From assembly GCA_947396885.1 (NCBI GenBank), contig OX377205.1, positions 69,536,969-69,600,968 on the forward strand: DNA of 64,000 nucleotides. The letters are read 5' to 3'. The DNA is from Heligmosomoides polygyrus polygyrus (Eukaryota; Nematoda; Chromadorea; Rhabditida; Heligmosomidae). A model generated the notes under the pieces. The model saw nothing but the letters and a program-made list of their open reading frames with translations, searched no databases and was not told the origin of the DNA. The position numbers and the translations under genes are program-made. This document shows, one piece after another, positions 1 to 13,200 of the stretch (within the stretch, counting starts at the first letter, position 1; every line of letters starts with the position of its first letter).

Positions 1-18
1 TACAAAGCATGCCCTACC

Positions 19-945
19 TAGTTAGTGTCATGCTTCTGCCTGAGTTGCGAGTGAGGTTTTACAAACCTTTATTATAAGTCTATTTTCTATACAACAACCA
101 TACACCAAGAATGCACTTAGGGAGACTAGTAACCTTCCAACCCATGTAGGGGCGTGGCTTACGGTGGCCACTACGCCGTGACATGCCCGCCTTTTCGAAT
201 TTGTCGGCCTTGACAAAAATATACATCACGAACAATTTTTAAATAACAACAAAAATCAACAAACCTTCAGGCCAATGATTGAATAAGGCTGACAACGATG
301 GGCTTCCTTACTCTCTGTTGACATGCAATTTCCGATGGACGTAGAGAACGATGATGGAGTCTTGCTTGCAGTACGCGCAGGGCGTAATCTAATGTAAATG
401 TCTAGGTCAGGTTTTTAGGCGTTTGGGGCAGAGGTTTTTCTCTACACTCAATACATCCCTACAGCTATTACAATATCTAATTGATCACAAAAGCGACACG
501 GACTGATTTAGTCATAGGTCCTCCGGATCGTGTGTTGGAGGCATTGCTCGAATTGCTAACCGCATACGGCCACCGACGTTAGGCCTATGTTATACTTCGG
601 CGACCCGTCACCGACGTCGCCACAACGTCGGCAGGAGAGCATTTTCAGCATCTGAACGCAGAGTACTAATAGAAGTACGGAGCAATCTGACCATTTAGCG
701 ACTATTAATGTACCGATTTAACGGATTTACCAGCATTTTCGTCAAATTTCTTTATTGGAGTATGTCACGGTATACAAAGTGGCCACCGCCTCCGTAAGCC
801 ACGCCCATACATACATGGGTTGGAAGGTTGGCAGTCTCCCTAACCGCATGCTTGGTGTATGTTTGTTGTATAGAAAATAGACTAATAATGAAGGTTTATA
901 AAATCTCACTCCCAACTCAGGCAGAAGCATGACAATTGACTACCT
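19..945. repeat. Inverted-repeat (foldback/MITE-like) element
   Basis: The segment at about 19-170 recurs in reverse complement at about 770-945; both arms contain TGGTGTATG- and CAGAAGCATGAC-type stretches and match along most of their length with small gaps. The roughly 600 bp between the arms have no coding signal I recognise. No transposase is visible, so this is a non-autonomous DNA element or two opposed copies of one repeat. The outer ends are only roughly placed because the left arm lies at the window edge. Confidence 0.6.
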
Positions 946-1278
946 AGAAATATTAGAATTGTCAAGGATCGCAGTACGATTTTTTGATACATTTTGGTAA
1001 AGCCGATCACGAACACTTACTTTGCACAAAAGCCCGTTGAGTTGCAGAAGATTTGTCTACGGACTTACCTCCTCGCCCATTTCCTCTAGACCATCTTGGA
1101 AGGAGCACACCTAGTTAGATGGCTGGGAGTCAACGTGTCGAGGACCGGGATTGTCTGCTGAATCGGATGTTTCAAGTGGACGGCTGATTCGTCGCTATCG
1201 CTCTACACGACTTTTGTTTGTCCTCGCGGTGCTCCCGCTCACACTGCCTCCAGCTCGCCGAGGTCGCCATCGACAACG

Positions 1279-4200
1279 ATGAGCCGACCGGCCTTCCTGG
1301 CCGTTCTGGTCGGCCTTTTAAGCGTCACCGACACTTCAGCTAGTGTCGCTGAGACTCGACTCTACAACGATCTCCTTACAGGTAGGTCTATTTCTAGCCG
1401 CTGACTTTTCTCTGTTGTATTTCGAACAGTTGTTTTTTGAACTAAAAACACATTTTTATGAACCCTTGCTTCATAATAATGTAATCACCAGTTCATTCCA
1501 AAAAAAGGACAGCAATCCTCGCAGATTTTTGTCGGAATTTGTATACTGCGACCTTCATACTGCGAACAGTGTAGGATTAACAGAGTAGGACAGCGGCGAG
1601 GCTCCATTTTACATACCCGATCACTTTGCGGGACGCGCCACGATTTCCACTTTTTAATATTTTTTAAGGATATTGTGGAGGCTGCTCAAACGTGCGTTTG
1701 TGAGCACATAAGAGCACATAATGAGCTGCAGGTTGCCGATCGTCAAAATTGTTGATTCCTTTCCATCCATGAGGCCTTTATATGGTATACGTTTCCACCA
1801 TTTCGGCACAAATATTCTGTTTGGTTAGCCACCTTATGGCCGAAAATTGTGTCCTATAAGGAAAAGCAATTGAATTGTGAAGACGAAACTCTTTCACCGT
1901 AGTGAGCGAAATAATATCGTCTCTGTCATCATGAGAATCCCTCCCTCATCAAGGTGTTTGTTCCATGCCTAAGATAAAGTGATCTGTTCGGTGCCTAAGT
2001 TGCTGTCAAGCGAGACTATTGGGTCAAAATGTACCTGCATAATCTTAATAGATACGCTTAAGGAGGGCGCGTATAGCGCAGTCAGAGAAGGAACCGACTG
2101 TCGCGTGCACCCGATACCAAGTTCTTGGTTCGAATTTCGCTCCAAGGCCATCCAGGGTCCTTTCGTCCCACCGGGGTCGATGAATTGGTATAGCCTTGTC
2201 TGGGAAGGATAAAGTGCGGACTTGTTCATCGACTGGCCTCCCCAAGTCATTGGCCAAATAGGCATTCAAAGTGCACGCACAATTTCCCGAAAAAATAAAA
2301 TACGCGGCGCATCCCAAAAGAGATTGAGTAACACTTTTGCTTATCCTTTGTCTTTTTATACGCTTAAGGGCTTCTCACAGTGGCACCCGCATGTTTTCTG
2401 CCACTGAAAATTTTGGTGCAAACGCACTAGCTGCAGTTACGGGTTTTTGTTGAAAGGAAAGACGCATCCTTTGCGAGCAGAGAATTCGTCAATCAAGGTT
2501 GGCAGTGGGTCAGATATTTGTAAAAGTCTCAAACCTGCTGCAGTTCTGATTTAGCTCAAAGTCGGAGGAGGTGCCGACAGTTGCGTGCAGCCCATTCCAG
2601 GCTCTCATCGCCAGAACTCTGCAAGTCATTGTGCTGACTAAACACGCATCCAAGTTGTATCCACGATATCTCGCAAAAGCAGAGTGCGTAGCGCATCCCG
2701 CAAAGAGATCAACTGATGCCGACCCTTGTCCGTTATCCATTAATTGTTCAGTTCTTCCCTCATCAGTTTGAAATCTGGTGCTCTAATCCTTTTCAGGCTA
2801 CAACCCACTTGAAAGACCTGTGGCCAACTCGTCCAAGCCCCTGGTAGTGATGATAAAGATGTTTCTGCAGCAGATCCTCGACGTAGACGAGAAGAATCAG
2901 CTGGTGTCGATCAACGCCTGGCTCAGCTATGTGAGTGCCTTATTCCGATAACTTCCTAACCCAACAGTCAAACAGGGTTCAGATGTGGCACGACTACAAA
3001 CTCAACTGGGACCCTGCCGCCTACGATGGAATTCTGGACATTCGTTTTCCAGGCACAGCTGATCATATCTGGAAGCCAGATATTTTGCTCTATAACAGGT
3101 GGGAGCTCTGGAGGGCCGTAATGATCTCACAAAGCTAGCACCTAAATTTTAGTGCTGCCGAAGACTTTGACTCAACCTTCAAGAGCAATCTGCTGGTATA
3201 CTCAACGGGAGACATCACGTGGATACCACCCGGTGTTTTGAAATTTGTCTGCAAATTGGACGTCACTTGGTTAGTGGCACTTCAAATATGCTTGCCTGCG
3301 TTTTTGGAATATGGCACCACATAGCAGGAAGTTTAAAAGTTCACTTGAATAAACTGGAAGCAAAGTAAACTTCTGTTCGATGGCTAACGAAATTTTGAGA
3401 AATAAAGGGACGCTCATAGTCACCAGGAGCGACAAGTGTAGTATGAAGTTATATAAAACATAACGAAATGAAAAATTCAAAGAAGTGAAGGAAGGTGTAA
3501 AATGATAGAATTTTTAAATTAATTAAAAGAATAAAATGTCACAAATTATAAAACATTAAAAGGTTCGTTTCGCCACTGCCTTCAGACGAAGCTTTGTGTA
3601 ATGCTCCTCCCGTGGCTCTTCAGTGAAGAAGAGGAGCATATTTTAGGATATCTTTGAAATCTGTTTGTGTTGCGTCGTTAGTTGCGCTTCGAACAGTAGC
3701 GGCAGAGCACTGTTTGAATTCGCATAAACACGAGCGCTCAGAATCAAAATTGCCTCCACACAAATAACGCTTGAGAGGAAGGTGTGTATGCGCAAGAGCC
3801 GTGTCACTTCCATTGAGCATAGTGTCAGCTTTCACAGAAGCAATTTCCAATAAACTCCAAGTGGCCAAAACAAAGCGCTAATACCCTATGTACCTATGGA
3901 GACTTTCAGTCAAGGAACGGTGCACCCGAAACACCTGGCTCCTACTATAGGTTTGCTTGTTCTAGAAAAGAGAAATGTTAGTGTTATTCAATAAGTCTTG
4001 CTGTAGGATAATAATAGATTATAGGACATGTGCTGAAAAATATCCTTTCAAAATTTACCTTTCAAAATGTAACAGCTTTTTTAGCGTATTTTATCGTTAC
4101 TCAATAGGCCGACTGATTCCTCACTAAATTTCACTATTTCCTCGTCTTCCAGCTTCTGCTCTAGAACATTGCTCGAGTAGAATATTTTATTTGGTGCAAA

Positions 4201-7200
4201 GCTTCGAAAGCACAACACTCACCTCTTAGCTGGGTAGCAACAAACTCTTAGGAGCTGCTACTCCCCTCCCACGCAGCAGGGACCTACACTTCTTCTGCCT
4301 TTTTGCCTAGAATTCTGAGCATGCGTTCTGACTTCACTATGCCTCGTTTTCGGTTTCCGTTCGACGACCAGATCTGCGAGATGAAATTCGGTTCGTGGAC
4401 TTTCCATGGTGACGCTGTCGATCTGCAGATCCAGTCGGAGAACACAAACTCAAGTAAGCCAAGTCCGTTTCTTCCGCTTCCCGGCTACTACTCCTCCCTG
4501 CAGGTCACTCCATGGATCTCTCAACGTACGTGGTCAACGGCGAGTGGGAGTTGATCAGTTCGCCGGCGCTTCGCGAAGTGAACTACTTCAAGTGCTGCCC
4601 GGAACCCTACCCAACCGTCAAGTACTTCCTTCACATACGAAGACGCACACTATACTATGGTGCTTTCCTTCGCTACTTTAGTGCAATCCCTTTAAAAGCA
4701 ACACTGAGTACACTCCGATTTTTGTCACCCATATGATTCGGTACTATGTGTTAGGTTGGCCGAAAACTTCGACAACTGTTAATCTGCGACGATTCCTAAG
4801 CAGCGACCGTTCAGGATTTAACCTCATCATTCCATCCCTGCTGATCTGCATGATGACCGTGCTGGGCTTTTCGTTACCGCCAGATGCTGGCGAGAAGATC
4901 ACCCTCGGTAAGTCCGACTGCAACTCTGCTAAAACCTGAAGTTTTCAAATTTAATTGGTGCTCCTATCCTGAAACAGCAGCGTAGCATAGGGTGGGTGGT
5001 GATGTTTAACCACACTTTGCTGCTCATGCACGAGCACTGTGTTTTCCTAATCAGACTTGCAATGTCCTGCCTTCCAATAGGAGAGTTCTTCAGAAAAACG
5101 TGTTTTCCTGCTTTAATCGTATCTCCTATGAAGGGATTGGGCCACAGATTCTCTGTCTGTGATAGATGTGGATAGTCGACCTCCAAGTTCACCTTTGCTC
5201 ACCTTCCTGGCCAGTGTTCTTCCACTCAAGAAGGTTTTGATGTAACCTAATATTAGCAAGACTCCCAGATGTTCATGCTGACATCAGCGGCCGGCTCATG
5301 CCGTATACGGATTAGTGCTGATGGGTTCCACGAGGTGTGGATGTTGTGTTCGACCAAACGGCGCCGGTGGTGTAATGGCGTATGTCATTGCCGCCCAGTA
5401 AGGAGGAGCTTTTGGTTCGAGTCCCGCATGGCGCTAGAATTCCGATCGCTGCAGAACAGCGTTTTAACAGCTTACAACCTCGATACCAGCCACTTAAGGC
5501 TTAAACAAGCTAACATTTCTAACCTAGTGTTAAATTTTACGCCCTTGCTAGAGCAGTATTCGATAAACTAAAATATGAAGGATAAAGCAAAAATGACGAC
5601 ATTACTGAGCGGGTGGACTAGACAGCAGGCACCTTGGCCGACTGTGCTTACACGTCCTGTTAATGGAAGAAAATTAGAAAACAATAAGCTCCGTTTTTCA
5701 AAGAAAATGCGTGGTTTTCTGGCCAGACGTAGCTGTTGTTCATCGTACATGTGGTCAGCCTAGGGCTACCCCAACAGCATCTAACAGGAGCAAGTGAGGG
5801 GTTCGTCCCCGTTAGTCAGCGCCGGAAAACGGAACCGGAGCCGTTTGCTGAATCTGACTCACTAAAAAGTTGAAAGCTGAGAAAAACATTCCCTTAACGC
5901 ATATGGGCTAGAAATAGAACCAAGGCATTATCCACTCTATTCAGAGATGACGATCCTGCTGGCGATAGTGTTCTTCTTGAGTATGGTTTCCGAGATGACG
6001 CCGCCTACATCCGACGCTGTCCCGCTTATCGGTAAGTACACATCCTTCGTTAAAATGATATTGGTGGAGCGATTGGCTGCTCAAGGATTACACAGCTCAG
6101 CAATTTCAGCAAGTTCAGCAATCCTGGGTGTTAACTGTCAGCTACTGTCAATTTGCAATACTGGTTGGGATGTCAGGAAACTGATGACCATGTGTAACAT
6201 AACGTTTGGAGGGTGACATTTTTTGTCTATTAGACTATATGTACTGGGCTAACATTGCTAAAATGATAGTGATACATTTTCTATTGCAGAAAGAATACAC
6301 ATGGAATTTTGGGAAGCTGCAGTCGCGTTAGTCGAAAGAATACAATGGAATTTTGGGATCGAGGCAGCGATCTGGGGCCGGATTCATCAACGAATTACGT
6401 AACCTTAACGGAGAATCGTAAGCGAAAAGCTCAGATAACGCGGCTTATGAAGCGATATGGTGAGCGATAAGTCGCGTTATTCGAACTTTTCGTTTACAAT
6501 GCTCCGTTAGAGTTACGTAAGTCGTTGATGAACCCGGCCCCAGGTGGTGTTTCATTTCATTTTATTCCGCAAGAAAATCTTTAAAACCCTAGAAATGAAC
6601 AGGTGATAAAATTTTGGAGAAGGCTGAGAGTACACCTTGATACTTGTGCCCATGTTAAGAATAACCCCTCGGAAAATTACCTGCGTACGGAAATAGCATA
6701 TTTTCGTCTACTTCCTAGGGCCACCCTTCGCAGCCACCACCAGTTTTTTTGAGTAAGCAATGGCTGTTTAACTGGTAATTAAGGTCATCTATGTAGGCTA
6801 AAACCAACGAAATGCTCACAAAAAGCGTAGTCGGCCTGAATCGGTTGTTGAAGCAATAAAAGCGAGAACTGAATGCTTGGTCGTTAATTTGGACAGCGGT
6901 TAAGAAGGCAAGCAGTGAGTGATTCCGCCTCGGATATCAAAAGAACACCGTCACTAGGAGAAATTTGGTGACTTGTCTAACATTAGATTCATGATTAAGT
7001 CTCTTTTTGATAATGCAGTGTTAAACGAGATTTGCAATACTATGTAGCCGTCATATTTAGCTTACGAATCTGATTCTTCTATCTGTGTTCAGGTGTTTTC
7101 TTCTCGTGTTGTATGTTGGTCATTTCTGCTTCCGTGGTCTTCACCGTGCTCATCCTCAATCTGCACTTCAGAGGACCCGACACTCATGAAATGAGTCCAG

Positions 7201-10200
7201 TGGTAAGCGTCCTGATTGGAATTTATGGAATTTGCAGAAGGATCACTTAGGTCACTGACGTTACCATCAACCTGGTGCCGTGCACCAGAGCTTCGCGCCT
7301 TAGTCTTGAAGCCTGCTGCTTGTCGCCCCGTATAGAAGGCGTTTTTCACAGCGAGACCTGCTTTGAGGATGGAGTTTTATCGCGTGTTTCTCCACCGTTT
7401 GTATGAAACACGCCATGCATTGTCTGCGAGAAACCTTGGATGCGTCCTTTGCTCTAAGGGTATTTAAATGCGAGTCATAGACAAGTCGTCACCTTATCCA
7501 ACAGATGAACCCGCTAGCCATTTACCGGACCCCGAGGGGATAAAAAGCTTATAGATGGTCTGGATGGGGTCCGAACCTTTGATTCGGAGTAGACGAGACA
7601 TCCTGCGAAGGTCCCTCTGAGCGCAGGTGCAATGCAGGCGCTGCATTCAGTAGGCTTCATGTTTCTGAAGCTCCCATTGTTTTCGATGGCATGGGCAACG
7701 ACAGCATACTCTGCCGCAGAATCCATGTCAGACATCATCAGTCTGATAAGCGGAATCATCCCAGACGCAGTTTCGCTAACGCAAATAAACGAAAAATTCC
7801 TGCCATAAATTCCGTTAAAAAACTTAACGAAATATAGATCGGAAAAGCGTCAACCGTTAACCCACACTCCAGGTTGTAATGTGGACCAGCCATTTGATAA
7901 CGAATAGACGATGCGAGTTGTCAACTGACTTAAAGGTTGAGAATTTGTGCTGCAGATGAGTAGACAATCGAGTGCTCAACGCCGTTAAAGCTTGTGGAAA
8001 TCAAAGACCAAGAAATTGTGCTCGCAATTTTTCACCCCGTGCAGACTTCCACAAGGAAACGCGATGGAAAGAGGTCACGGCCAGAGGGATTGGAGAAAGG
8101 GTCAAACTCTACTACAATGGAAAGGACACCAAATGGAATGGAGAGCTGTCGCGGAATTTCAGAAGGATTCGGTAACTACCGTGAAACAAACAAACGCCGA
8201 ATAATGTTCCTGAGAAGGAGAGCTACTGGAGCATCGCGTCGGAATGCTCTCCGTAAACTGGATGTCCCAAGGCGGACAATAATGATTTCTAAAATTAAAA
8301 ATGGGTCTAAACGTTCATTGGATTGTCCATGTTCGAGTGCGGGGAAGTCACTCCATATTCAACAGCAAACGATTACAATGTACAACCGATGGGCATCCTG
8401 AGTTAAATGCGTCGTTGGTCCGTTGTCTTCTCGACATGATAGTCGTGATCGGATCCTTACTAAACTACTACTACTGTCGGAATGCGGTGTCGGCTTTTTC
8501 TCCACTTCCCTTGAATTTGTCCCAGAGCCTTAGCTACCTACAAGTGATGGCACTCGTACGAACTCAGCGAGTGCGGTCTCGGGTCGTGGAAATGCTGTTC
8601 GGAACTGTCCTCTAGCACGGACCCTCCCGACTAGAATGGATCCTCTTTATGTCTTATGTTCTTTCGTGCGCTCGCGATGTCATTGGCATTGTTTAATAGC
8701 AGCACCTAATGTATGTTGATTCACGTTCATGATTGATGCAGAATGTATGAAGGAAGAGGAGGACACTACCTTCTTCCAAAGCACCCAAGAAGCCTTGTCA
8801 GTGATGTACCGCTGAATTGATGATTTCAGTTGCACAAGGTGTTTCTCGAATGGCTGCCGTGGCTGCTCTGCATGTCCCGCCCAGGCTTCACCTTCATCAA
8901 CGGCGTCGCCATAGCTGAAGAAGTTCCGCCGTCGTCGAAGACGAAAAAGACGCCCATCGACGACTTCTCTGACTTCTCCGCGATGAACCCCATCGTCGAG
9001 GCTCAGCTCGTTCTGCTGCAAAAGGTCTACGACGAAGTGAACGAGGTGTGGTAGCTTCTCTTCTCTATGGAAGTTTTTTCTGCATATTTTTGTTTGCTCG
9101 TCAAAACACATAAGTATTAGCATGAACGATTTAGACCAAGACTATCCTTAAAACTAATTCACAACGAGAGCTTTTCGAGCCAGCTTACACGAAATTTGGA
9201 TTCAAGTTTTAGATTGGAATTAAAGCATGAAAGCTAAATACGCGTTCATGATCATGACAACTAGAATTTGCGGCCGATCCCCCACAGAAACGTTGCTTAA
9301 CACTGAGCTTTACCGTTAATTGTGCCACCATATTTGATTAATGAAGACATAAATTTTCAAGCACCCAAGTCGAGAAAAGTCAATAAGAAATTAGAGCCCT
9401 TCTCTTCAGAAAAAATGTGCAGTTTGGAACACCAACTATGTAGGTCAAAACCTATGTTTTCAAGAAATACACGTGTTCCTTCATCTTAGAATTTTCGGCA
9501 CTGTTGTACTTTCACGACTCCAGGGGTAGAGGAGAGATCGAAAAAAATTGCGCATACCTCGATAAGATGGAGAAATTGTGGTGCTGATCACGAATCTGAC
9601 ATCTGTTTTCGAAAATTTTGGCCGGTCACGGTAGGCTACGGTACAGGTGACTAAGGCTGCCAATGCCATAAACACCGATTTCGCTCAAACTTCGTCTAGA
9701 GGGTGGGGGTTATTTGGGGTGCTGATCACGAATCTGACATCGGTTTTTCGTTTCACGCTGGACTACGCTAGTTTACAGTAGGTGCGGGTGATTAAGGTCA
9801 TGGCGTACCGGGAGGCCCGGAAGGGAAAGGAGCGATAGCGGGAAGATCTCGTTTACCTTCCCGCTCCCTGAACGCGGCTGCACAGATGTCGAGGAGAGTT
9901 CGTAAAAAAATTTTCGTTCAAACTTCGTCCAGTGGGTTTTCAGGGTCTGATCACGAATCTGACATCTGTTTTCGAAAATTTTGGCAGACTACGGTAGGTT
10001 ACGGTAGGCACCAGTGACCAAAGCTACAAGGCCATAATCACCGATTTCGCCCAAACTTCGCCCAGAGAGGGGCTATTTGGGGGCTGATGACGAATCTGGC
10101 ATCCGTTTTTCGTTCTACGCTGGAGTGCGGTACGTTACGGGAGGTACGGTTGACTGAGGTCAAAGTAACCGATTTCGCCCAAACTTCGTCTAGGAGGGTT

Positions 10201-13200
10201 ATTTGAGGTGGTTATGACGAATCCGGCATTCGTTTTTTGTTCTGGAGTACGGTAACCTTCAGGGTAAGGAGCGCTTCAGGATGGATTCCTGGTGGTAAAT
10301 CTGCATGGAGTCGTTAGAATTAGTGGCGTTGCGAGCAATCCCATCTTTTTTAACTATTCCTGGAAATTGGCTGCGTCCATGTTCAGCTTCTAAAAGACGT
10401 CCTTCAGCTTGACGTTGGGCAGTTCTTCCTGGCGGCGGCTGTGGAACCGCCTGGAAGGCCATGATGCTTATATTGCTATCTCTTGATTGAACTTTCGTCT
10501 GTCGATGAGTTTCCAAATTGTTTTTCGTTAATTTGCGCATATTCAAGCGATCGCTGCGGAACCGCTTGCATGCTGTGACACTGCCGTAGCACAACACATA
10601 ACCCCTATAGCCGAAGTTTGGGCGAAATCGGTGATTATGGCCTTGTAGCTTTAGTCACTCGTGCCTACCGTAACCTACCGTAGTCGGCCGAAATTTCCGA
10701 AAACAGCTTAGATTCGTGATCAGACCCCAAAAACCCACTGGACGAAGTTTGAACGAAAAAATTTCGAACTCTCCTCGACCTCTGAGCAGCCGTATTCATG
10801 AAGCGACGGGAACGAACGGGAAGGTAAGCGAGATCTTCCCGCTATCGCTCCTTTCCCTTCCGGGCCTCCCGGTACGCCGTTGGTTTTCATGTTCATATTC
10901 GTTTCATTAGTAGCCACTTCCAGCTTCCGACGAGGTCGCTTCTCGTCTTGAAGCCAGGAACGTTCAAGGGGAGTCGGAAGTACGGTCACTGAAGTTGCGA
11001 AAGTTCAATAGCGCCGAATTTCCATTATATTTTCATTCTAGGCATTGTCATTGGCCACGACGCTAGAGAACCTTTTTCAAATAAGCTCTGATTGAAAAGC
11101 AGGATGTATTTGTCGAACAGCATCAGACCTTTACCTTTGTAGATTAATACACAGGTGGTCTGAAAATGAAGGAATACAATGCGATGCCGTCCGAAGCAGC
11201 TGCCGATTGAATCTTCACGTTTTTCAATGTGGAGACCTCCACTACTGTGAGGAAAAGTTTCGGATCTCAAACAGCAGGAGGATCTAGCTCGTATCATCGG
11301 CAGCGCAGGATACAGAAGTTGTGTCTCCTGCCATGCAATTCCTATACAATCCTGCAAAAACCTTTGAGTAAGCGCTTAAATTTTTAAATCGAACTCCACT
11401 ATTTTCACAACATTCTTCGTTCATTCATTAACGTGCAACACGACACAAATATAAATGAACTAAAAAAAACAAACGACAAACAAGAACGTTAGATAAACAG
11501 CAACACATAGATTAACCAGATGAATGAACTGAGAAAAAAGTTTGCCTTACATGGAAAAAGTAAGACTCTGTAACTCATCAACAAACTAATCTAAACAGTG
11601 TACATAGCACCATCATATTAAACCAGACGTTTTGCAAATAATCGGAAAAGCAAGAGAAGTCAGTCTTGGGAATTCTTCATGATTACTATGTAACTTGCTA
11701 AACTCCGTATTTTTCCATGTGTAAGCAAATTTCACCTAATACGAGATTTTGCAACAGGAAAACAATAACATATATGAGAAGATGACGTGGTGAAGAATGG
11801 AAAGATGAGAACCAACCCTGCTTGTGCACAGATGTGTGCTCAACCCCTTACCGTCAAATCAGCCCTTAGAGAGGCGCCTTTTCGATCTTTCGAGTCGGTG
11901 GCTAGCGTGCCTCGGGAGCAAATGAGAAGAGGATGTCGAACTTCACTAGCACAAGGGGCAGTGGATGGGTAGTTAAAGGGCAGAATGATAAGGGACAACG
12001 GACGCCAGTAATCAATCCCTTAAAGAGATGCGTCCCGCGTTCTACTTCTACGGAATGTTGAGGAGACCATTTAGATGTGTATTTAGACTCTACAATGACT
12101 TGCTGACTTGCTGAAGCCAGCCGATGACGAAGTCAATGTTTTGTCCTTTCCAGACGGAGTGCGGAGTCAATTCAGTGACCTGGGATGGAAGCTAACATGG
12201 GAGGGAAATTTGAACCAGGAATGTGGACCTGGAAACATGCGCGACAGCCGGCACTTCCTCCGACTGAGCTCGACGCGCGTTGCAAAAAAGAGATTGAATA
12301 CCTTAAAATGATGGAATTTTTTCGCTCAAAATACTGCATCAATTAGCGGAATAGGTAGAAGCGGATCCTAAATATCTTTGAAAAAACGGAAAATTTAAGG
12401 TTTAGAGGTCACCTAATTTTATCTAATTTCCTGACGTCATTTTCACTGCGCTCTCTTTTCGGAATTCTCGGAAAGCCTTTAGCGGCAGAATGTCTTTTTT
12501 ACCGTGAGCATGTAAAAAATGTATTCCAATGCCTCGTGAGCTTTAGCTCGCTAAAATGTACAACAGAAAAATTTTATTGGATAATGATAGCATCATTTTT
12601 ACGACTCGAGGTTTTTCACTTGCTAGTTTTATTCAGATGGGCCTGACGTTTCAAAGTTCCGTCGTCTTCACAGGTTCACCATTAAGGGCTGATGTTCTCC
12701 TTGTGTTCAGTGATCAACAGAGACGAAAGCTTGTTGTGTCTATTGGCTTTTGCTGGCAGAAATACACCTAGTGTCGCAGTTTTTTCAAACAAAAACCCTA
12801 TTCCTAAGCGATGGACAATTTGAGTTCAGATGTCGAGAACGGGGGAAAGCTTCGGTTCCACCTACATAATATCTCATACTTTTTTCTCATTCACTGAGCC
12901 TCTCTAGAACTTCTTCCTGTAAGGGAATCGGGTTTTTTGGGTTTGGAATCTGTTGGTAGAATTGACTCCACGTGTCCTTGCGGCTTGTATGCCGAGCCAC
13001 TAGATATGCTGCACTTTATGCTGTGCCTGTAGCCGGCTACCTTCTCCTTGGTGGGCGCTGAATGGGTCGCGTGGAACCGGCAGCCATTCCCCGAAACCGC
13101 TTCAAACGAAAGCGACGACAATAATGGCCACTTTGTACTTGAGACGGTGAAAAAAGCCCTTCGAACATCCTTTACCGGGATACTCATTTCTAACGCCGCC

